Origin: Aquabacterium sp. J223
GTDB lineage: Bacteria > Pseudomonadota > Gammaproteobacteria > Burkholderiales > Burkholderiaceae_C
NCBI RefSeq assembly: GCF_024666615.1
Contig: NZ_CP088297.1
Coordinates: forward strand, 3,162,001-3,226,000
DNA length: 64,000 nucleotides
Direction of reading: 5' to 3'
Shown: positions 59,230 to 64,000 of the stretch, piece by piece
Numbering within the stretch: position 1 is the stretch's first letter
How the letters are laid out: every line of letters starts with the position of its first letter
Notes under the pieces: model-generated
Told to the model about the DNA's origin: nothing
Database searches by the model: none
What the model saw: the letters and a program-made list of their open reading frames with translations, nothing else
Program-made: the position numbers and the translations under genes

Positions 59230-60000
59230 TCAACTCAGTTCATTGCGGTAATGGTGCCGGCTGGTGTCGTACAGGCCGCGACGCCACTCCACCGGCCGGT
59301 CGTCGTAGGTGAAGGACAGCCGCTCGACGCTGAGCAGCGCGCTGCCGGGGGCCACCTGCAGCAGCGCGGCGGTGCCCTCGTCGGCGTTGACCGCACGCAG
59401 CTTCTCCTCGGCGCGGATCATGCGCACGCCGAACTCGCTCTCGAAGAGGCCGTACAGGGGCCCGCGGTATTCGGCCAGCCGCTCGGCGCTCAGCCCCTTG
59501 AAGGCGGCGCCGGGCAGCCAGATGTCGTCCAGCACCACCGGCTTGCCCGTCACCAGCAGCAGCCGCTTGACCTGCACCGCCGCGTCGCCCGCCTTGAGCT
59601 GCAGCACCCGGGCCACGTCGGCCGGCGCGCGCAGCCGCCGGCAATCGAGCACGCGGCGCTCGGTGGGATTGCCGACGCCGGGCTCGTGCGGCATCAGCCG
59701 CAGGAAGCGGAACTGGATCGTCTCTTCGGCATGGGTGGCGACGAAGGTGCCCTTGCCCTGTCGGCGCACCAGCAGGTTCTCGGCCGCCAGCTCGTCGATG
59801 GCCTTGCGCACCGTGCCCTGGCTGACGCGGTAGCGCGCGGCCAGCTCCATCTCGCTGGGGATGGCCTCGCCGGGGCGCCACTCCCCCGCCTGCAGGCTGC
59901 GGGTGAGCAACCCCTTGATCTGCTGGTAGAGCGGGCTGAAGGCGGGCCCCGGACCGGCGTCGTCGTCGCGGCGAACGGAGGCGGACGTCGGTGACGGCAT
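59230..60000 (-). CDS. GntR-family (HutC-type) transcriptional regulator
   Basis: A 256-residue protein from the ATG at 60000 (an ATG at 60018 would add six residues). The winged HTH reads LYQQIKGLLTRSLQAGEWRPGEAIPSEMELAARYRVSQGTVRKAIDEL; the C-terminal UTRA domain (about 90-250) binds a small effector. It lies between sdhC (103 bp downstream) and the divergent mdh. The palindrome GTCTTATATAAGAC, repeated before acnB, is its likely operator. TCA-cycle control is an inference from context; the effector is unknown. Confidence 0.92.
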   Translation of the reverse strand: MPSPTSASVRRDDDAGPGPAFSPLYQQIKGLLTRSLQAGEWRPGEAIPSEMELAARYRVSQGTVRKAIDELAAENLLVRRQGKGTFVATHAEETIQFRFLRLMPHEPGVGNPTERRVLDCRRLRAPADVARVLQLKAGDAAVQVKRLLLVTGKPVVLDDIWLPGAAFKGLSAERLAEYRGPLYGLFESEFGVRMIRAEEKLRAVNADEGTAALLQVAPGSALLSVERLSFTYDDRPVEWRRGLYDTSRHHYRNELS

Positions 60001-60044
60001 GCCGCGATTGCACCACATTGGACACCGCCACGTCCACCGACTGA

Positions 60045-60060
60045 TGTCTTATATAAGACA
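60045..60060. promoter_or_regulatory. 16-bp palindromic operator in the gntR/mdh gap
   Basis: A perfect palindrome TGTCTTAT/ATAAGACA in a very GC-rich gap, 45 bp upstream of gntR and 150 bp upstream of mdh. The same core GTCTTATATAAGAC occurs before acnB. The AT-rich half-site GTCTTAT fits a dimeric GntR regulator. Confidence 0.8.
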
Positions 60061-60209
60061 AAGGAGCGTTTGACGCCGCGGGAGGGCGCCCGATAGACTG
60101 CCCGACGGTCCGCCGGACCTGCCCTCGCCTACACTCGTCGGCCCGGCCCGCACCGCTGCCGTCCCGCGGCGCGCCCCGCCCCCACTTCCCAAGACCGCTG
60201 GAGTCCTCC

Positions 60210-61196
60210 ATGAGCAAGAAGCCCGTCCGCGTCGCCGTCACCGGTGCCGCCGGCCAGATCGGTTATGCCCTGCTGTTTCGCATCGCCTCCGGCGAGATGC
60301 TGGGCAAGGACCAGCCCGTCATCCTGCAGCTGCTGGAAGTGCCGGCCGAAGGCCCGCAGAAGGCGCTCAAGGGCGTGATGATGGAGCTGGAGGACTGCGC
60401 CTTCCCCCTGCTGCACGGCATGGAAGCGCACAGCGACCCGATGACGGCGTTCAAGGACACCGACTACGCCCTGCTGGTGGGCAGCATGCCGCGCAAGGCC
60501 GGCATGGAGCGCGCCGAGCTGCTGTCGATCAACGGCCAGATCTTCATCGGCCAGGGCAAGGCGCTCAACGCCGTCGCCTCGCGCGGCGTCAAGGTGCTGG
60601 TGGTGGGCAACCCCGCCAACACCAACGCCTACATCGCGATGAAGTCGGCGCCCGACCTGCCGCGCGAGAACTTCACCGCCATGCTGCGCCTGGACCACAA
60701 CCGGGCGCTGAGCCAGATCGCCGCCAAGACCGGCAAGCCGGTGGCGTCGATCAAGAAGCTGTGCGTCTGGGGCAACCACTCGCCGACCATGTACGCCGAC
60801 TACCGCTTCGCCACCATCGACGGGCAGCCGGTGAAGGACATGATCAACGACCAGGTGTGGAACAAGGACGTGTTCCTGCCCACCGTCGGCAAGCGCGGCG
60901 CGGCCATCATCGAGGCGCGTGGCCTGTCGTCGGCCGCCTCCGCCGCCAACGCCGCCATCGACCACATGCGCGACTGGGCGCTGGGCAGCCAGGGCGAGTG
61001 GGTGACCATGGGCGTGCCGTCCAACGGCGAGTACGGCATCCCGAAGGACGTGATGTTCGGCTTCCCCGTCACCACCGAGGGCGGCAAGTACAAGATCGTC
61101 GAAGGCCTGCCGATCGACGCCTTCAGCCAGGAGTGCATCGACAAGACGCTGGCCGAGCTGAAGGCTGAACAAGACGGTGTGAACCACCTCCTCTGA
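60210..61196 (+). CDS. mdh: Malate dehydrogenase
   Basis: A 328-residue NAD-dependent enzyme of the betaproteobacterial/cytosolic type. [20 protein letters not shown] is the NAD loop, [15 protein letters not shown] the substrate loop, [12 protein letters not shown] and [13 protein letters not shown] hold catalytic Asp and His. It interconverts malate and oxaloacetate. Divergent from gntR across the palindromic operator. The ATG at 60210 follows CTGGAG. Confidence 0.97.
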   Translation: MSKKPVRVAVTGAAGQIGYALLFRIASGEMLGKDQPVILQLLEVPAEGPQKALKGVMMELEDCAFPLLHGMEAHSDPMTAFKDTDYALLVGSMPRKAGMERAELLSINGQIFIGQGKALNAVASRGVKVLVVGNPANTNAYIAMKSAPDLPRENFTAMLRLDHNRALSQIAAKTGKPVASIKKLCVWGNHSPTMYADYRFATIDGQPVKDMINDQVWNKDVFLPTVGKRGAAIIEARGLSSAASAANAAIDHMRDWALGSQGEWVTMGVPSNGEYGIPKDVMFGFPVTTEGGKYKIVEGLPIDAFSQECIDKTLAELKAEQDGVNHLL

Positions 61197-62213
61197 GTGC
61201 TGCACCCGCGCGACGCGCTGTTCGACGACGGCCCGGCCTGGCCGGCGCTGCCGGTGTGCGACCACTACGCCGGTGTCGAGCCGCGCATGCGCAAGAGCCT
61301 GGCGCTGCAGGCCGAGCTGGGGCCGGTGTTCGACGTCACGCTGGACCTGGAGGACGGCGCACCCGTCGGCGGCGAACTGGAGCACGCCGACCTCATCGCC
61401 GAGCTGGCGACGTCGCCGGGCAACCGTTTCGGCCGTGTCGGCGCCCGGCTGCTGCCGTGGGGCCACCCGCGGTTCGAGGCGGTGGCCGACCGGCTGCTGC
61501 AGCGGGCCGGCGGCCGGCTGGCCTACCTGATGCTGCCCAAGGTCGACCGCCTGGACGACCTGCAGGCCGCGGCCGCCGCCCTCGACGGGCTGTGCGATCG
61601 CCACGGCCTGGCCCGGCGCATCCCCCTGCACGCGCTGGTCGAATCCGCCCTGGCGGTGCAGCAGGCGCCGGCGCTGGCCGCGCACCCGCGCATCGAGTCG
61701 TTGTCCTTCGGCCTGATGGACTTCGTCTCGTCGCACCGCGGGGCCATCGGCCAGGCGGCGATGACCGCGCAGGGCCAGTTCGAGCACCCGCTGGTGCTGC
61801 GCGCCAAGCTGGAGATCGCCGCCGCCTGCCACGCGGCACGCAAGGTGCCGTCGCATGGCGTGGTGACCGAGTTCCGCGACCGCAAGGCGCTGGAGGTCGC
61901 CGCCCACCGGGCCGCGGCCCAGCTCGGCTTCCTGCGCATGTGGAGCATCCACCCCGACCAGGTGCGGACCATCGTCGAGGCCTTCGCGCCCAGCGCCGCC
62001 GAGGTCGACCAGGCGGTCGAGATCCTGCAGGCCGCCCAGGCGGTGGGCTTCGCGCCGATCCGCCACCACCACCATGGCCGCGAACAGCTGCACGACCGTG
62101 CCAGCTACCGCTACTTCTGGCAGGTGCTGGAGCGGGCGGAGCGCACCTCGCTGGCCGGCGGGGCGCAGCTGCCGGCCGAGGTTCGCCGCGCGTGGTTCGT
62201 CCAGGCGGCCTAA
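61197..62213 (+). CDS. HpcH/HpaI aldolase/citrate lyase beta (CitE)-like protein
   Basis: A 338-residue protein whose GTG start follows the mdh stop with no gap, so translation is coupled. Motifs [14 protein letters not shown] (metal-binding Glu-Asp), [26 protein letters not shown] and [15 protein letters not shown] are of the CitE/malyl-CoA lyase family. No citrate lyase alpha or acyl-carrier genes are present, so it may act on a CoA ester such as malyl- or citramalyl-CoA. Role unproven; linked by position to TCA genes. Confidence 0.88.
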   Translation: MLHPRDALFDDGPAWPALPVCDHYAGVEPRMRKSLALQAELGPVFDVTLDLEDGAPVGGELEHADLIAELATSPGNRFGRVGARLLPWGHPRFEAVADRLLQRAGGRLAYLMLPKVDRLDDLQAAAAALDGLCDRHGLARRIPLHALVESALAVQQAPALAAHPRIESLSFGLMDFVSSHRGAIGQAAMTAQGQFEHPLVLRAKLEIAAACHAARKVPSHGVVTEFRDRKALEVAAHRAAAQLGFLRMWSIHPDQVRTIVEAFAPSAAEVDQAVEILQAAQAVGFAPIRHHHHGREQLHDRASYRYFWQVLERAERTSLAGGAQLPAEVRRAWFVQAA

Positions 62214-62316
62214 CCCGGCCTTGCATTTGGTTGCCAGCCCCGCGCCCGCTGTTGGTCTTCCCTCACACGTCGCGGCGGCAGGCGACCGGACAATGCGGCG
62301 TCCTCACGGAGAAGTC

Positions 62317-62868
62317 ATGACCGTCCACACGCCCCTGCACACCGCCCTCTGGCTGGCCCTCGCCCTGACCGCCGGTGCCGCCGGCGCCGCCGAACCGGCC
62401 AAGCCCGCCGCGCCGAAGCCGGCCGCCGCCAAGGCCCAGCCGTCCAAGCCGGTCGCCAAGGCCGCCGCCAAGCCGGTGGCGCTGCCCGACCCGGCCCCCG
62501 CCACCGCCGAGCAGCTGGAAGCCGCCAAGCTGGTCTACACCGGCGTCAGCGACTGCGAGTTCAAGCAGAACATCCGCATCGACGAAAGCGAGAAGTTCCC
62601 CGGCTACATGGTCCTGCGCTGGGAGAAGGCCACCTACACGATGAAGCCGGTGCTCTCCACCACCGGCGCCATGCGGCTGGAGGACGTGCACGGCCAGACG
62701 CTGCTGATCCAGATCGGCAACAAGTCCATGCTGATGAACGTCAAGGCCGGCCAGCGGCTGGTCGACGACTGCATCCACCCCAAGCAGCGCGAGGCGATCG
62801 AGGCCGCGCGCGCCAACCCCGGCGCCACCACCGCGCTGCTGGTGGCGCCCGACGCGCCGCAGAAGTAG
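62317..62868 (+). CDS. Hypothetical periplasmic protein
   Basis: A 183-residue protein with a signal peptide ending GAAGAAE, a 45-residue Ala/Pro/Lys spacer, and a compact domain: LVYTGVSDCEFKQNIRIDES, VLRWEKATYTMKPVLSTTGAMRLED, LLIQIGNKSMLMNVKAGQRLVDDC. The two cysteines could form a disulfide. The last part vaguely recalls MliC-type lysozyme inhibitors, but I do not assign it. The ATG at 62317 has GGAGAAG upstream. It is followed by a terminator. Confidence 0.75.
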   Translation: MTVHTPLHTALWLALALTAGAAGAAEPAKPAAPKPAAAKAQPSKPVAKAAAKPVALPDPAPATAEQLEAAKLVYTGVSDCEFKQNIRIDESEKFPGYMVLRWEKATYTMKPVLSTTGAMRLEDVHGQTLLIQIGNKSMLMNVKAGQRLVDDCIHPKQREAIEAARANPGATTALLVAPDAPQK

Positions 62869-62903
62869 GCCCGTGGCGCCCCGCGGGGGTCCCCCCGCCG
62901 CGA

Positions 62904-62926
62904 GCCGCCCGCCGGGCGGCTTTTTT
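62904..62926 (+). terminator. Rho-independent terminator
   Basis: GCCGCCC-GCC-GGGCGGC followed by TTTTTT, 35 bp past the hypothetical periplasmic protein gene. It separates it from acnB. Confidence 0.92.
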
Positions 62927-62984
62927 GTGCCCGTTTGGGGCCCATGGCCGACTTTTTGCGTGTCAGCGTGACCGCCGGTATCGC

Positions 62985-63006
62985 CTAAGTCTTATATAAG
63001 ACTTAG
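62985..63006. promoter_or_regulatory. 22-bp perfect palindrome upstream of acnB
   Basis: CTAAGTCTTAT / ATAAGACTTAG, perfectly symmetrical, 44 bp before the acnB start. Its core is identical to the site between gntR and mdh. The position overlaps the expected promoter, so binding should affect acnB directly. Confidence 0.85.
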
Positions 63007-63050
63007 AATCTGCGCCTCCCCTTCCCGACCGTCCCGACCTCGGAGTTCCC

Positions 63051-64000
63051 ATGCTGCAAGCCTATCGCCAACATGCCGCCGAACGCGCCGCGCTCGGCAT
63101 CCCGCCGCTGCCGCTGAGCGCGCAGCAGACCGCCGAGGTCATCGAACTGCTGAAGAACCCGCCGGCCGGCGAGGAGCAGTTCCTGCTCGACCTGCTGACC
63201 CACCGCGTGCCCCCGGGCGTGGACGACGCGGCCAAGGTCAAGGCCAGCTTCCTGGCCGCGGTGGCGCATGGCGACATCGCCGTCGGCCTGGTGTCGAAGG
63301 CCAAGGCCACCGAACTGCTCGGCACCATGGTCGGCGGCTACAACGTCAAGCCGCTGATCGACCTGCTGGACGACGCCGAGGTGGCGCCCGTGGCCGCCGC
63401 CGGCCTGAAGAAGACGCTGCTGATGTTCGACTTCTTCCACGACGTGGCGGAGAAGGCCAAGGCCGGCAACGCCGTCGCCAAGGACGTGATCCGGAGCTGG
63501 GCCGACGCCGAATGGTTCACCTCGCGGCCCGAGGTCGACAAGAAGATTACCGTCACCGTCTTCAAGGTGCCCGGCGAGACCAACACCGACGACCTGTCGC
63601 CGGCGCCCGACGCCTGGAGCCGGCCCGACATCCCGCTGCACTACCTGGCGATGCTGAAGAACACCCGTCCCGACGCGGCGTTCAAGCCCGAGGAGGACGG
63701 CAAGCGCGGCCCGATGCAGTTCATCGAGGACCTGAAGAAGAAGGGCCACCTGGTGGCCTACGTCGGCGACGTGGTCGGCACCGGCTCCAGCCGCAAGTCG
63801 GCCACCAACAGCGTGATCTGGGCCACCGGCCAGGACATCCCCTACGTGCCGAACAAGCGCTTCGGCGGCGTCACGCTGGGCGGCAAGATCGCCCCGATCT
63901 TCTTCAACACGCAGGAGGACTCGGGCTCGCTGCCGATCGAGGTCGACGTCTCCAAGCTGGAGATGGGCGACGTCATCGACGTGCTGCCCTACGACGGCAA
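63051..64000 (+). CDS. acnB: Aconitate hydratase B, N-terminal part (runs off the window)
   Basis: 316 residues are visible. MLQAYRQHAAERAALGIPPLPL and LLTHRVPPGVDDAAKVKASFLAAVA form the AcnB HEAT-like domain; the swivel domain follows with TNTDDLSPAPDAWSRPDIPLHYLAML and VAYVGDVVGTGSSRKSATNSVIW. AcnB isomerises citrate to isocitrate and can act as an iron-responsive RNA binder in E. coli. The catalytic iron-sulfur part lies beyond the window. Confidence 0.96.
   Translation, partial: MLQAYRQHAAERAALGIPPLPLSAQQTAEVIELLKNPPAGEEQFLLDLLTHRVPPGVDDAAKVKASFLAAVAHGDIAVGLVSKAKATELLGTMVGGYNVKPLIDLLDDAEVAPVAAAGLKKTLLMFDFFHDVAEKAKAGNAVAKDVIRSWADAEWFTSRPEVDKKITVTVFKVPGETNTDDLSPAPDAWSRPDIPLHYLAMLKNTRPDAAFKPEEDGKRGPMQFIEDLKKKGHLVAYVGDVVGTGSSRKSATNSVIWATGQDIPYVPNKRFGGVTLGGKIAPIFFNTQEDSGSLPIEVDVSKLEMGDVIDVLPYDG

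Overview
The window is high-GC DNA (about 70% by eye) from a betaproteobacterium, most likely Burkholderiales and probably close to the Sphaerotilaceae/Comamonadaceae (Rubrivivax, Leptothrix, Ideonella type). The case rests on gene order: a ZTP-riboswitch/glyA/nrdR block, ribD-ribE-ribBA-ribH-nusB, fimV-truA-trpF-trpB-trpA-accD-folC-dedD-cvpA-purF, leuC-entericidin-leuD-leuB-asd, and gntR-sdhCDAB-sdhE-gltA divergent from mdh and acnB. Almost everything is chromosomal core. I see no insertion sequence, prophage, integrase or CRISPR array.

Layout. 1-2.7 kb: the N-terminal end of a TonB-dependent receptor with a small DUF2946-like partner, a frameshifted msrA and a YdcF/DUF218 membrane protein. 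2.7-7.6 kb: a structured intergenic RNA candidate (possibly 6S-like), ubiD, a lytic transglycosylase, a ZTP riboswitch with glyA, and nrdR. 7.6-12.6 kb: a type IV (minor) pilin cluster of six overlapping genes preceded by a C13 tract and a long inverted repeat. 12.6-16.5 kb: riboflavin synthesis and nusB. 16.6-18.5 kb: a membrane Ser/Thr kinase with a TssQ-like lipoprotein. 18.6-23.8 kb: ybgC-tolQ-tolR-tolA followed not by tolB-pal but by a PilB/GspE-type ATPase. 23.9-25 kb: a PagL-like lipid A deacylase and a small membrane protein.

25-29.2 kb (minus) holds a beta-oxidation set (enoyl-CoA hydratase, thiolase, FadB/FadJ-like fusion) divergent from a LysR gene. 30.4-34.4 kb is an accessory-looking module: DapA-family aldolase/lyase, Bug solute-binding protein, quinone oxidoreductase and a convergent LysR. 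A tRNA operon Ala(GGC)-Glu(UUC)-Asp(GUC) lies just downstream of gltX. 35.2-59.1 kb is almost wholly minus strand: gltX, purF to trpF, truA, fimV, asd, the leu genes with a LysR gene, gltA and the sdh genes. 59.2-64 kb: a GntR regulator divergent from mdh, then a CitE-like lyase, a periplasmic hypothetical protein and the start of acnB.

How they work together. The right-hand end is a TCA-cycle locus (citrate synthase, succinate dehydrogenase, malate dehydrogenase, aconitase). The GTCTTATATAAGAC palindrome occurs both in the gntR/mdh gap and in front of acnB, which suggests one local GntR regulon. The pilin block, the ATPase and FimV all belong to type IV pilus biology but are dispersed.

Caution. 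At least seven genes (msrA, pilX, tolA, the hydratase, the FadB-like gene, the Bug protein, fimV) are each broken by one small frameshift, at least four of them at or beside a homopolymer run. Because tolA and the others are otherwise well conserved on both sides of the break, I read most of these as residual sequencing or assembly errors rather than decay.
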